DNA from: Cenococcum geophilum 1.58
Lineage: Eukaryota; Ascomycota; Dothideomycetes; Gloniales; Gloniaceae
NCBI GenBank assembly: GCA_001692895.1
Contig: KV748191.1
Coordinates: forward strand, 2,480,001-2,544,000
DNA: 64,000 nucleotides
Reading direction: 5' to 3'
The notes beneath the pieces were generated by a model. That model did no database searches. It was not told where the DNA came from and saw only the letters and a program-made list of their open reading frames with translations. Shown piece after piece: positions 10,850-24,500 of this stretch. The translations under genes were made by a program, and so were the position numbers. The number at the start of each line of letters is the position of its first letter. The first letter of the stretch is position 1.

Positions 10850-13800
10850 CTAGGCCAGATACTCTCCTTTTATCCCTAAGGGATCTTTTTAAATCCCTAA
10901 GGCCACTTCTTATAGTGCTACTACTCCTTCTTATATAGCGTCTTCTTTAAATAGTATCCCTGGTGGTTCTCCTATAGATCCCTATAGGCTTCCTCTTATA
11001 AAATTCTAGGATCCCTATTATAATAGCGAAACGTTTCCGTTCTTAATACCTATACTTACTCCTATGGTTTTAATTTATAGGGTCTTCCCTATTGCTTTAC
11101 CTATAGTATATCTAGAACCATTTCTAAGTCTTTACCTTTAGTTCTTAGGAAGGTTTTAATTACGGTATTATATCCCAGCTAAAGGTACTCCTTAGGTTCC
11201 CAACTATTATGCGCCTAGAAGTATCCTTCCTAATAAACTAAAAATTCGCGCTTCTTCTAGCGCTATCTTTAGTCTAAAATGTTTTCTATATTCTATTCTA
11301 GTTCCCTATTAATTTCGCTAGGTAGGGGCGGTTCCGCACTATCTTTTCTTTAGTATAGCTCTAGTAAGGAAATATAAAATATAGGATATATTAGATAAGA
11401 TTTCGGTAATTCTAATTCGTAGGCTTAGTTTCCTTTAGTTTTCTTAACTATCTTAAAGGGTTTAAGCCACTAGTGATCCAGCTTCTTCTTAATACGTTTT
11501 ATTTGGATATTTTTTATAGATAGTAAGACTTCGTCTCCTATCTTAAATTCTTTTAGTATATATTTTTCGTTATAGTACCTTTTTTATACGGCCTAGGCGT
11601 CTAGCAAGTGCTTTTTAAGTTCCTCTCTACGAATTCTTATTTACTTAATTCTTTCGGACGCTGCTAGTGCCTCTCTTTTAGGAATAATGTCCTTAACGTT
11701 CTAGGGGTTATTTACTTTTACCCCAAATAATGCTTTATAAGGGGTTATTTTTATACTACTATAGATGCTTATATTATATATATACTGCGCTAGAGCTAAC
11801 CATAATATCTAATTATCCTATTAATAATTAATATAGCAGCGGAGGTAGTATTCTAACAACGTATTTAAACGCTCTGTTTGCCCATCTATTTATAGGTAAA
11901 AAGTAGTGCTTATCTTTTGCCGTATTTTTAATAAGAGATAGAATAAAGACTAAAATGCACTATTAAATACGGTGTCTCTATTAGACATAATTCCCCTTAG
12001 CGTGCTAAATAAGAGCTACCGTTCCAAAAACAGGTCTGCTAGTTCTGCTACTATAATCGTTATTATAACAGTAAAGTATCCTAAAAACTTTATATACCTG
12101 TCAACGATTACTAGGATAGCGTTAGCAACCTCTTTAGTTCTTATCTTAATAGGGGGTAAGCCTGTAATAAAATCTATTATTAATTTTGATATGGGTCCCT
12201 GCGGAATAGAAAGCACTAATAACTTGCCGTATAGGTGATGCCTAGATATCTATATCCTTTAGTACGTATTACACCTTAATATATAGTTCTTAACCTCTTT
12301 AGATATTCCGTCCTAAAAGTATTTCCTTTAAACGGCCTTAAGGGTTCTATTAGCACTGTAGTAACCCCTAAGAGGGTCATTATAGAAGACCTTTAGAATT
12401 TCGTCTTAAATCGCTTGGTCCTTTAGGATATATATAGCACCCTTAAAGCGTAATAGACCCTTTTAGTCTTGCTACTATAGCTTCTTAGTAACTCCGGCTA
12501 AGTTGGTCTCTACTATATCTTTCTACCTCTCCCTAGAGGTAAAGGCGTCCCTTTATTAAGCTTAAAGAAGAAGATTTGGAAAGGTTTTGTATAGATCACT
12601 TGCTTCTATTTTGCCTGCCACTATTGTAGACTTAAGGTATAGTATAAGACGTTTTAAACCATTAGTGCTAGTAGATTCTCCTACCGTTATATAGTGTGCT
12701 ATACTGCGGATAGGTATCTTACCTATCCCCTTTAGATTTAAGAACTCGTAGCTAATACGCCGTTAAGTTAAAGGTGCCGCGATACCTCTAGTATATCCCA
12801 TAGAATTCTTGCTAATTCTAGGGTACGCTAACTTTATAACGTCTGCTTAGTCTATAACCTAGTCTATAACTATATCCTATGGCTCCACAATTATATCGCT
12901 TCGCAGCTATATCGCTAGGACCTCTACCCTGCCGCGAAATTCTATAGTTCTAGGGAAAGAGTCTTCTTTCTTCCTAAGTAAATTTTGCAATATAGGGATT
13001 ATTTCCCCTATACTGTCCTAGATTCTCCCTATCTTATAATCCGGACGTCTTAATAACCTATTAGTAGGATTTATCTTTCCTAGGCGGTACGTAATTTTAA
13101 AATCATACTGTGATAGTGCCTCTACCTACCTAGCTTATTGACCGCTTAATACCTTTATAGTTATAAAGTATTCTAGGTTATTATAGTCTATAAGGACTTT
13201 AATGGGATAATTACTTCCTATACAATAATATCGCCAGTGCTTTATTGCTATAATTATTGTAAATAGCTCCTAGTTATGCGTTATATAACGCTACTCTATA
13301 GGGGTTATTTTCCTTGACTAAAACGCTATAGGATACTATTTTCCGTCTTTTAATTAAGATATAATTGCCCCTAGGGTAAAGCCAGATATATCCGTTTTAA
13401 GGTATATATATAGCTCCTAGTAGAAGTGTATTAGGATAGGCGCTGATGTAAACAAATCCTTTAACTGGTCTATAGCCTACTTAGCAGCTTCCCTAAATAT
13501 AAAGGGTCCTAACTTCCTGCTATTCTTAGATCCTTTTAGTAGATTAGTAATTAGGAGTATTACTTATAAGTAGTAAATAATAAACGTTTAGTAGAAGTTC
13601 GCCGTGCCTAAGAAAACCTATACTTCTCTAAATGTTATAGGGTAGGGCTATTCCCTAATAGCGTCCACCCGACTTTTCTTTATTAACACTCCGTTAACGC
13701 TAATAATAAAGCCTAAAAAATTAATGCTAGTAGTATAGAACGTGCACTTTTTTAGGTTTATATAGAGCTTATATTCCTATAGTCTTTCTAATACTATTCA

Positions 13801-16150
13801 TACGTGGTGCGTATATACTTTATAGTTATTAGAGTAGACTATAATGTTATTAAGGTAGACTACATATATTGTGTCTAATAGGCCTAATAATGCCTTATTA
13901 ATATAGGCCTGAAATGTCGCTAGTGCGTTAGTAAGCCTAAATAGTATCACTAGGTACTTAAAGTAGCTATACCATATTTAGAACGCCGTTTTCTACTTAT
14001 CGCTAGCTTTAATCTAGATTTAATAGTATGCATCTTTTAGATCTAATTTTGTGAATATTTTTACGCCTAATAGCCTGTTAATAAGCTCCCCTATTAAGGG
14101 TAATAGGTAGCGATTCTTTATAGTAATTTTATTTAGTGCCTAATAGTTGACATAAAGGCGAAGGGTCCCGTCCTTCTTAGGTATAAATATAATTAGTGCC
14201 CCTGCTAGGCTTATAGAGGGCCAAATCTATCCTCTCTAAAGATTGTCTACTATATATTAATATAGTACCGCCAGCTTATTTTCTAATAGGTTATATAGCG
14301 GTCCAAAAGGAGGTTATTTGTCCCCTATATCTATCTTATACTTAACTAATATAGGGTTAGGTAAGGTTTGTGCAGCCTCTTTACTAAAAATATCCTCTAA
14401 GTCCGTATATTCCTATAGAATCTCTAGTTCCTTAACTGCGTATAGCCGGACATCCAAAAATGAATATCCCGTGTCCCCGTTCTTAGTGTTAAGAGTGGTA
14501 TATATAGCATATACCCACCCTTCTTCTTGCATATAGTTTAAGAAAGTCTCTTAATCTTTAACTATAATGTGTAGTTAAGACTTCTAATATTAATACGAGG
14601 CTAAAGGCTAATTAATGTCCGGATTAACTTAGCAAAGCCATAGGTATCCCAAAACAAGGTCGTACCCCTTAATTTCTACGGCGTAGAAGCGTATCTCCTG
14701 TGTATCCTATAGACCATCGCGGTCCTAGCTGGCCACGGAAAAAGCCTATTCCCCATAGTATGGAATCTAGTGGCCTTTAATGCTTTAAACGGTGCGCACC
14801 TATAAGCCGCTAAGGTCCAAATCTAATTCTTTTACCAGTAATTAAGAAATGAACCCTATACTCGCGCCGCTATCTATAAGGCAGTCTCGCGTTACCTATT
14901 TATTATTAACTTAAATAGAGACAGGAATAACTATATAGTAGTTTACTCCCTCCTTCTCTTACTAGCCTAGTGTAAGGGAGTAAAGATCTACTAGGCTGTC
15001 TCTTTTTTTAATTAGGCTAACTCTTGCTTCTTCTGCTAGTAGAAGCGGCTTATATGGCCCTTCTTGCCGCAGTTATAACAGGTACATGTCTCCTAGTTCC
15101 CCTCCTACGGATTAGGTCTCTGCTTATTGTTATTTTAGGGTTAACTAGCATTACTCTAGGGCTGCAAGGCCTACTTACGTTATCCTTCCGTAGAGCGGTT
15201 AGGTCGGAATCTGCCCCTGTTATTAAAGCTAGGTCTAGTCCTACGCTCTTTATTATTAGCATCTCGTTCCTTTCGCTTACCTAGATGGTCTCTTTTAGTA
15301 CTCTTAATCTAAGTAGCTTTAGAGATAAGCTTTTCTTAAAAGGTAGGAATTTCGCCCTTCTCTTATATGGCCTGTTAAATCTTAGGTTATAGCTTAGTAA
15401 GTAGCTAGTAAAGTTATATAGCGTTATCCTATAGATCTAAGTAGGGTATATTATCTTCTAGTTCTTCTAAGTAGTTTATAAACTGGACCACAGTCTAACT
15501 ATCCCGCTGTTTAGTATTATAGTATCGCTAGTTATAGTCCATCCCTTAATTAGTAGGGTCTTAGACCTAATTAACCAACTAGGTCCTAAGTTCGCTAAAT
15601 TTAAGGGGTATAGTAAGTTTCTTCTTATAGCGTATCTATAAACTCTTAATGGTACTACGTAGGAAGGTAGAAGCAATTAGTGTCTAATTATACTTATTAG
15701 AGTAATATTTTAGATTTAGCCGAAACTTAGTTTTATATTATTGGATAAAACGATTGCAGTTCCAAAGACTATTACTATGGTACTTATTAGGTTCCTTTAT
15801 ACGAAATTTAGGTTTTTCTAACGTTACAGCATAGTGTGGTGTTACCCCTTTAAGTCCGCTTTGTGTCTAGGGTGTCTATACTTCCCCTAATTATCCTTAT
15901 AATTGTTCTTAATAGTCTTAATATACTTATCTTAATCATATCTCTAACTCCTTTGTTTTTTGTAGGGTCTTGTATAGCAACCACTCTGATAACTCCCTAG
16001 CGGTAATCGTTCCTAAGGGTCTCGTAAGGTTAGATAGACCAGCCGTGGCTTCTTTATAGGAAGAGGGAATGCGCTCCTCTAGGGAGACTCTTTAAGCCTC
16101 TTATAGTGAGGGCGTTGCTTTATAGGGTATAAAAGTATAGTTCGTTATCG
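10850..16150 (-). pseudogene. Element D Gag-Pol remnant
   Basis: Zinc knuckle CYNCGKKGHISRFY near 15,030-15,090. RT lies around 13,600-14,200, with the catalytic YLDD box now read as YLNNIIVYS near 13,850. RNase H-like sequence is around 13,100-13,450. The integrase core has the 66-residue open stretch at 12,016-12,216 (IIDFITGLPPI, VDRYIKFLGY), followed by DGQTERLN. A chromodomain-like end (KKREFLVYQEGY) lies near 11,200-11,300. Stops are mostly TAG/TAA. The family shows a chromovirus-type Ty3/gypsy polyprotein. Confidence 0.8.
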
Positions 16151-16196
16151 TTAATTAATAGCTGTACGTTCCTAACGGATTATAAGTAATTAGAAT

Positions 16197-16574
16197 TATA
16201 AGAGGCTAGCTTAACCAGAACGTATAATTATCTAATTAATAGTATTACTAGTAAGTAAAAGGTAAGTTAAAGGTAAATAGAAGATAAGTTAAAGGTAGAA
16301 TAAGTTTTACGTATTAAAGGACAAATGCTTCTAACCACTTCTATTTAAAGACTAATTGCTAGTTCTTCTCTAGAGGAGAACCAGCTCCCTATATAATCTT
16401 TCTAAGACGCTAGCAAAACCCTTTACCCCTTATCTGTCTAACTATATCTTTTGGGACGTAGATGGAATATAGGTGAGACCTCCTTCTAGAATATAGATGA
16501 GACGTTCCTCTGGAACATAGATAAGACCTCCTTCTGTCTTATCTGATATATACCTTCTAGGGAATTCCGTTATA
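16197..16574 (-). repeat. Element D 5' LTR (378 bp)
   Basis: Begins TATAAGAGGC and ends TTCCGTTATA on the plus strand, RIP forms of TGTAAGAGGC and TTCCGTTACA. It has the same length as its partner at 8,785-9,162. Confidence 0.9.
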
Positions 16575-16579
16575 GATAA

Positions 16580-19500
16580 GCTGTATATACTCTAGTAGCT
16601 GTACTAAAAGTGGTATAGGTAAAGGCACAATAATAAGTGGGAAGATTTCTATATATGGTTAGATTAAAAAGTTATTTAAGACTACCTAATTATAGAGAAG
16701 GCTATAAATTATATTAAAGGAGCCTTAATTATAATAATAAAGGATCTAAAGGAACGGTTAGAGGACTAAAGAAGTAAAAGACGCATCTTAGTACTTGCGA
16801 ATAAAGTTATAACGTTTAGATTAACACGGTAGAGGTTTAAACTTAAAAATAAAAACGAGCTAAGAGTTAACCTAAGACACTAAGTATATTATATGCTATT
16901 ATAGATTGTATATATAGATAATATATATAAAATGTATAGAAACCTAAAGGAAAAGAATTAGAAATATTTTATAAGAATATATTAGTTAATAGAAGAACAG
17001 AAGTATAGAAACGCTAAGTATATATATAGTTAGTATCTAGTAGAAGTTTAGGAGTTAGGAGACTTAATACTTTAGCTAGGAAGATTCCTTACGGAAGAAT
17101 GCCTAGATAGATAATAGTAGTGGAAATACCTAGAGAATATATGTCTATAGTATATTAAAGATAAAAAGCGAATTAAGTATTAGCCTAAGTTGGACTAAGT
17201 ATAAATAGGATTAAGTAGCTAATAGTTAGGAAAAGTAGAGGCCTATAGGATTAGAGGGAACTAGTAGTAGAACCTTAAACCCTTAAAGGAATTTAAGGAT
17301 AATACCTAAATTTATAAGTTAAATAGTAAGATTAGCAGTTTAAAGCGCTAATAGATAGTGGAGTAATAAGGAACTATATCTTACTAGCAGTAGTTAAGAG
17401 AATAGAATTACCTTATAGATAAAAGGAGGAACCTTACCTATTAGTTATAATTTTAGGAGATCTAATAGCCTATAGAGGAGGGATTATTAATCTTAAAATA
17501 GGACCTATTTAGTTAACTATTAAAGGGAGATAAATTGAGATGTCTTTTAATATATTACTATTAGGAAATAATAAGGCAGTATTAGGAATGCCTTAGTTAT
17601 AGAAATATAATCTAAGGATTAATTAGGTTATAGGTTAGGTTAATATTAGAGATACTTAACGCCGTAAGATATAATAATAAGCTAAGTTAGTATAGTATTA
17701 AATAGGAGCAACCTATAAAGAAATAGAGAAAGGGCTAAGCTATATACTAAAAAGATACCATAAGTATAGTAAGAAACTATAGTCACTAGAAAATAAAAAG
17801 CTATTAGAGTATATAGTATAGGACTATAAGATAGAATTAGAACCAGGAATAAGTCTAAGGTTTTTTTTAATCTATAAGCTTACTAAAGAAAAGGGTAGAG
17901 TATTAAAAGAGTTTATTTAGGAAAATCTATAAAAGGGATATATTAGACCATCGTAGTCATTAGTAGGTTATCCAGTACTATTTATACTAAAGAAAAATAG
18001 CAAACTAAGGCTGTATATTGACTATAGATAGTTAAACAGCATTACTAGAAAGGATAGGTATCCTTTACCCTTAATTAGCGAGATTTAAGACAGGATAGGT
18101 AATGCGTAAATCTTTATAAAGATAGATCTAAGATAGGCGTACCATTAAATTAGAATTAAGGAAGGCGATAAATAGAAGGCAGCCTTTAGGTTAAAGGAAG
18201 GACTGTATAAACTATTAGTTATGCAATTTGGGCTTATAAACGCACTAGCAACGTTTTAGAAGCGTATTAATAATATATTAGGAGAATACTTAAATAAATT
18301 CGTTATAGTATACCTTAACGATATTATTATCTACTCTATAAGTAAGGAGGAATACGGAGAATATGTTAAATGGGTCTTAAAGAGACTATAGGAAGAATAG
18401 ATGCTAGTAGTAATTAAGAAATACGAGTTCTTTACTAGGAAGACCAATTTTGTTGGATTTATTATTAAACTAGGCCAACTTAGTATAGATCTAAAGAAGA
18501 TTAAGGCTATAGTAAATTGGTAGGAACTAAAGAACGTAACGTAGTTAAGATCGTTTTTAGGGTTTTATAATTACTGTAGAAGGTTTATAGCGCAATAGTT
18601 AAAAGATATTAAGCTATTTACGTGATTAATAAAGAAAGAAGAATTATAGGTATAGGGAGAGGAATAGAGAGGACTCTTTAAGAAAATTAAAGAGTTGTTT
18701 ACCTAGGAGCTAGTTTTTAAGATCTATTAACTAGGTCTAAAGACGGTTATAAAAATAGATATATTAGACTATATACTAGGGGTATGCTTTATACAGAAAT
18801 ATTAAAATAGATAGCACTTAGTAGTATACTATAGTCGGAAGATAACACTACTGGAGTTAAACTATAACATCTACAATAAGGAGTTATTAGGCATAATTAC
18901 AGCACTAAAGAAATAGAGAGCATTCTTATAAGGTATAGAGAAACTATTTATAGTTAAAACGGATTATAAGAACCTAATAGGATTCCTAATAATAAAGGAA
19001 CTTAACTAAAGATAGGTTAGATGGGCAGAGATGCTTACAGAATACTATTTTAAGATTTAGTATACTAAGGGTATAGACAATACGTAAGTAGATACTCTAA
19101 GTTAAAAGGCTAAACTATAAAACGATGAGAAGCTATTAGGGGCTTTACTATAAAAAGATATAAACGGACTAATTAGGTATAATTATCTAAAAATTATAGT
19201 AACTTAGGAAGAACTAGAGAAAGTTTACGAGTTATTAAAGAGCTTTTAGGTATAAAGAATTTTAGAGGTATAGCTAGAAGATCTATAGATAGATATATAT
19301 AAGAGTTAAAAAGTAATGTATATCCTAAAAAGTATAGCAGAGTAATTTATAGAAGATTTCTATAAGGGATTAACTTAGGGATATAATAGGGCTATAGGCT
19401 TAGTGTTAAGACTCTAGGAGGAGTATATTATTAATAGAATCTAGGGCTTAGCGCGAAAAGTTATAAAAGAATATTTAGATTACTAAAGAAATAAACTAAT

Positions 19501-20690
19501 AAGGTATAAGCTATATAGAGGGCTACAACCTATTAAAATACTAGAGAGACTATAGGAGGTTATATTATAGGACTTTATTATTAAGTTGCTAAAGTTAAGA
19601 GATCCTATTACTGGATAAGATTATAATATAATTTTAGTAATAGTAGATAAGCTTATAAAGTGGGGATACTTTATAGCATATATAGAAGAAATATTAGCAG
19701 AAGATATTGCTAGAATCTATATTAAAGAAGTATTTATAAGATATAGAGTATTAAGTAAAATTATATCGGATAGAGATTTAAGATTTATAGTAGTATTTTA
19801 GAAGGTATTTTTAGCGGAATAAGGAGTTAGAGCAGCAACTTTTACTATATATTATCCGCAGACAGACGGTTAGATAGAAAGACTAAATTAGATACTAAAG
19901 CAGTATCTAAAACACTATATTAACTATATATAAAACAATTAGGTATTACTATTACTAGTTATATAGTTTGTATATAATATAACACTATAGGAAGGAATGG
20001 GTATATTATTATTTAAGGCGAATTACAGATACGAGCTAAAGATATTATTATCACTATATTAAGCAAAGAAGATAAGTAGTATAGTAAAGTAAAGAATGGA
20101 GATATTAATAAATCTTTATAAGAACCTTATAGAAATAGTAAAGATAGTATAGTAAAGAATAAAGAAGTACTACAACACTAAGAGATCTAAGGGACTAGAT
20201 CTTAAGGAGGGAGATAGAGTGTGGCTACTATATAAAAATTTTAAGAGTTAATAACTAAGTAAGAAGTTAGACTATGTTAGACTAGGACCTTTTAAAATTA
20301 AGTAAAGAATTTTACTAGTTATATTTAAGTTAGACCTATTAGCTAAGATAAAGATCTACTCTATATAGCATATTATAATACTAGAGCTAGTATATAGAGA
20401 TATTAAGCTACTAATCTATAAAGTAGATATATATAGAGGATAAGAGGAAGATAAATAGTAAGTTTTAAAGATTGTTAGCTATAAGGATATTAACAATAAA
20501 ATATAGTATAAGGTAAAGTAGATAGGCTATAATAAGACTACCTAGAAGCTACTAGAGAATTTAAAAAATGCTATAGGAAAGGTATAGAAGTATTAGAAGA
20601 GATTAGGTTAGGCAGTATTAATAAAGAAAAATCACTAAAAAATAAGTCACCTAAGGGGGACCTAAGAAGAGCAGTTACTAAACTACTTAG
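16580..20690 (+). pseudogene. Element B Pol remnant (protease to chromodomain)
   Basis: After element D the frame continues to an aspartic protease (ALIDSGVIRNYI near 17,345). RT follows at about 17,860-18,600 with KLRLYIDYRQLNSI, DLRQAYHQIRIKEGDK and VYLNDIIIYS. RNase H is near 18,750-19,100. The integrase core is at 19,570-20,000 (DFIIKLLKLRDP, YPQTDGQIERLN). A C-terminal chromodomain (YKVKQIGYNKTTQKLL, Trp codons RIPed) lies near 20,450-20,600. The chromodomain places it with the chromoviruses, which target heterochromatin. In-frame stops abolish function. Confidence 0.82.
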
Positions 20691-20872
20691 ATTTATTTCC
20701 TTCTCTATTAGAAGAGAATCTACTCTTTTATTACTAAGTTTTAGTAAACCTTATTCTATAAGTTTCTACTCTTTAAAATAGACCTTTTTACGCACTTTCT
20801 TAAGACGGATTAACTAAGTGGATGCCGTAAGATAAGACTTAAGAGCCCGTTGCTAAGTATTAATAGCCTCCC

Positions 20873-21079
20873 TATTGGGAATAAAGGCATATAAGGCATA
20901 TTGCCGTCACGTGTGGCAAGTTGCCGTTATATACGGTAAGTTGCCGTTACGTGCCGCCGCGGCACTAGCGTGGTAAGGAACCTTAAGTTCCTTACCCCTT
21001 TCTTTAAGAATAATAAGAATAATAATTATTATACTATCTACGAACCGTAGCTATATAATATCCCCTTATATAACCAACA
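20873..21079 (+). repeat. Element E left LTR, rich in palindromes
   Basis: Begins TATTGGGAATAAAGG (TGTTGGGA before RIP) and ends CCAACA. It contains the perfect palindrome GTGCCGCCGCGGCAC (20,951-20,965) and the 10-bp arms GGTAAGGAAC / GTTCCTTACC around CTTAA. In the right LTR the second pair reads GGTGAGGAAC / GTTCCTCACC. Confidence 0.9.
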
Positions 21080-21190
21080 CTAATTAGTAGTTAACTTTAC
21101 TATTATACTATAGAGCAGCTAGGTATTCTACTAAGAAGAAACAAGCTACTATACTAGTGCTACTTATATTAAAGGGAGCTGTCTTTTAAG

Positions 21191-21356
21191 GTTAGAACTG
21201 GTCCTAAACCTTAAATAAAACTCTTCTATAAATTTAAGGATCTAAAGGCTAGAACTAGTCCTAAGCCTTTCTAAGATTATAGATTCTTATATCTATTACG
21301 CAGAATAATACGCGTTATAAGTCTTTACAATTTAAGGCTAGAACTAGTCCTAAGCC
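21191..21356 (+). repeat. Three spaced near-palindromic 21-mers in element E leader
   Basis: GGCTAGAACTAGTCCTAAGCC occurs at 21,247-21,267 and 21,336-21,356, with a diverged copy at 21,191-21,209. The unit is nearly self-complementary around ACTAGT. All lie between the LTR and the Gag frame. Confidence 0.65.
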
Positions 21357-21378
21357 CTATAATCGTAAATATACGTTA

Positions 21379-21490
21379 TAAACGCGTACTAAATAATAAA
21401 CGCGTACTAAATAATAAACGCGTACTAAATAATAAACGCGTACTAAATAATAAACGCGTACTAAATAATAAACGCGTACTAAACGACAAT
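21379..21490 (+). repeat. Six-copy 18-bp tandem repeat with ACGCGT core
   Basis: The unit AACGCGTACTAAATAATA recurs at an exact 18-bp period, with the CGCG core at 21,383, 21,401, 21,419, 21,437, 21,455 and 21,473. It lies in the untranslated leader of element E. ACGCGT is also the core of the yeast MCB box bound by MBF; a regulatory role here is only a guess. Confidence 0.85.
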
Positions 21491-21559
21491 CCCTATACTA
21501 ATAACACTTCCCTCCCTCTAAAAATATAGCTACGCCTACCTTAAATAACTGGGAAGACT

Positions 21560-24500
21560 CCTTACTATTAGGGGTAGCTTTATACGCGAAACTTATTAAT
21601 AAAGATTGGGACGAATTTACCATTAATATAACAACTTATACGGTAAAATAAGTTAACGGCTTTCTCCTATACCGTATTATATTCTACTAAAGTAGATACT
21701 ACGCCGATTTACAGCTATGGGAATATTTTAGGGAGGATTTCGCAAGATAGACCGCTAACACCTGGGCACTTGGCAATGTTAATATTGTTTAGGATTTTTA
21801 AGACTTCCTTTATAGGAATGGGGTATATATTACTAAGAACGGTAACCTAATTACTAGTAATATTTAGGCTGTTATTACTAGTATAGAAGAACCAGTATAG
21901 ATAGAAGCTAAGATTATATATTAACTACGGAAACCTAAAACTAACTTATATTCTTTAAAAGGCAACTTTAATTTGGAATAAAAACCCTAGAACGCTACTC
22001 TCCTACCTAAAGGTACTCTCCCACCTAGAGGTGCTCTCCTACCTAAAGGTACTCCTCCTCCACCTCTACTGCCTTTAGCTCCTTTACCCTAGCTAACTAG
22101 TAAGCCTTTATTATAAAAAGTTACGAATCTAATAAAGGTATATCTAGATAAGGAGAAGAAGTTTAGAGGAAAACTATACGATATACTCGGAATAAAACTA
22201 TAGGTCTTTTATAACTGCTATAGTAAGGTTAGAATCTAACGCTACTAGTTCTATTATGCTTTCTTAGTTATACTAAAGGGATAGGCAGCGATATTTTATT
22301 ACGACTATATTACGGGTAGAAACTATAGCTTTAATATAATACTTTAGCTTATTAAAGCCCACTTTAAGACTAATAAGAATCGCTAGCTTTATATATCTAA
22401 ATAGTGGAAGACTATATTCTAAAGAGTTATCGCTTTTAACCTAATAAAGACTTATTTAGAGTACCTTTAACTACTCTTTAATAAACTCTAGAAAATCTAA
22501 TATAGCCTTACTAAAACTTACTAAAATAAAAACAGCCTAAGGGACTAGGTTATCTTAGCATGCTATAGCGTTCCTAAGTGTAACTTGGCGCTATATAAAC
22601 CTATAGATATATTTAAAGGAGTATATACTAAGCTACGCTCCGCTATAGGTACTATAATACAAATATAAGAATCTTAACAGCTCTATACTAAAAACTCTAC
22701 CTAACTAAGTACTCCTAACTAATATAATTATAACTAGACTAATTAAATATATAGTGGCCGTGGTAGGGAATACGGAAGAGGGTATAATTAATATTAACTA
22801 TAAGGTAATTATGGAGGTCCTCGTAGAGGTTTATTTTAAAGTAATCGCTAAAAGAAGTGCTACGTTTATAAGAAGCCAAATTACTAGTTAACTAGACACT
22901 CCCTTAATAAGTAAAAAGAGGCATATAATAAGTTCCGTTAGAGTATAAAAAATATTAAAAATTATAAGATTACTACGGCCTACTTTTAAAGCTTCTTGGT
23001 TTAATATAAAGGCGTAAAAGATCTTAAGGGTAAGGTTAATAAGACTAAATAGCTTCTTATAGATATGGAAATTGAGGACTACTTACCTAACTAATACTTT
23101 ACTAAGTATAGTAAGGTAGATAGTATATAAACTATCGCTATTCTTAATAACTAATCTACACTCTATTCTATTACGAAGTTAGATATCTTTAATAAGCTAA
23201 AGGAGAGCTCCGCGTTCTCCTTTAACAACAAATACTTAGCAAATGTCTTCTATAGTATTATGCTAGATACTAAAGCCGCAGGAGTATTTATAGTAGGAGA
23301 ATCTTAAGTTTGAGCTCTTTAATAACTTAATACTTCTATCTAGATTAACTAATTAACGGCAGGCCAATATATAATATATTTTAGCAAGGGTACCGCGATT
23401 TCTCTTAACATAATTAGGGTCTAAACCCCCTTAGAATACATTACCTTCTATATTATTCCCGCGAACACTCCATTTCTATTCTACATTAGGGATATAGATA
23501 AATTAGGCGTTAAGCTTAATAACTTTAAAAATATGCTTATATAGGGAGATAATCGGGTGCCTATTGTATATAAGTAGGGTTACCCTTAGCTGCTCCTTTA
23601 ATAACTAGAAAAGAGTATTGCTTAAAGCTATTTAACTAAGTTAGAGTTACGCCAACTATACCGTTATTTTGGCCACCTATTAGTTTACTAATTACTTAGG
23701 GTTCTTTAGTAAGTAGGCTATAAAGTTAAGGTTAAGGCAATTAAGCATCTTATAAAATACTACTACCACTGCCAAATAAACCAGAGGTCCCCTGGCCGAT
23801 TTAAGTTTACCCTTAAAGATAACTATAACTTTAACTTCTATATCATTGTTAACGTTATATATCTTAGCGGCAAGCCAGTACTCTAAGTTATTAACTTTTT
23901 AACCTCCTTCTAAGCCGTACGATTCTTAAAGAATATGTTAGCTAGGAACGCATAGAATACCCTTTAGTTATGCTAGATTAATGTCTACCTAGGACCCCCT
24001 AATTAAATTATCTATAATATAGGAAAGAACTTCTTATTTATAGAGTTCTGATAATAAATAAAGGTAATAGCAATTAAGGTTAAGGAAGTCCCTATTAAGG
24101 CATATAATAGTATTAAAAAAGTAGAGTAATATCACGCGCCATTACGCCACGTATATAAGATTATCTCTTTAAAACTAAAGGACGCTAGTAAAGAACTTAC
24201 CTTATAAATAGCTGTTAAAGCTATTAATAATTCCGCTAGCCCGGATAGACTCGTATTTATATTACTAGTCTTTAGCGCCTACCTATGAATAACTAACGAT
24301 TCTTTACTATCTCCCTTTATTATATAATAAGCTAAGGCAATTTACAAGGCAATAAAGGAGGTGTAACGCCTCTATGCTATATGTTAGGTTAATAATGCAC
24401 TAGGAATAAGAAATGGCCTAAACACCTTAACTATAATTAATCTGCCACTCTAGTCTAAGGTACGCGTATAGCGTAAAAAGGGAGAATAGTTAGGCCTATA

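Larger units (their letters stand above)
8785..16574 (-). mobile_element. Element D: Ty3/gypsy element inserted in B, reverse orientation
   Basis: 378-bp LTRs (8,785-9,162 and 16,197-16,574) with perfect GATAA TSDs at 8,780-8,784 and 16,575-16,579. A polypurine tract (AAAGGGGAGGCAAT on the minus strand) adjoins the left LTR, which is the 3' LTR. It is the same family as element G. Coding order on the minus strand is Gag, zinc knuckle, protease, RT, RNase H, integrase, chromodomain-like end, then an extra ORF. Confidence 0.92.

Noticed and set aside
21379-21490. CRISPR-like array
   Set aside because: It is a pure 18-bp tandem repeat without spacers, inside a fungal retrotransposon.
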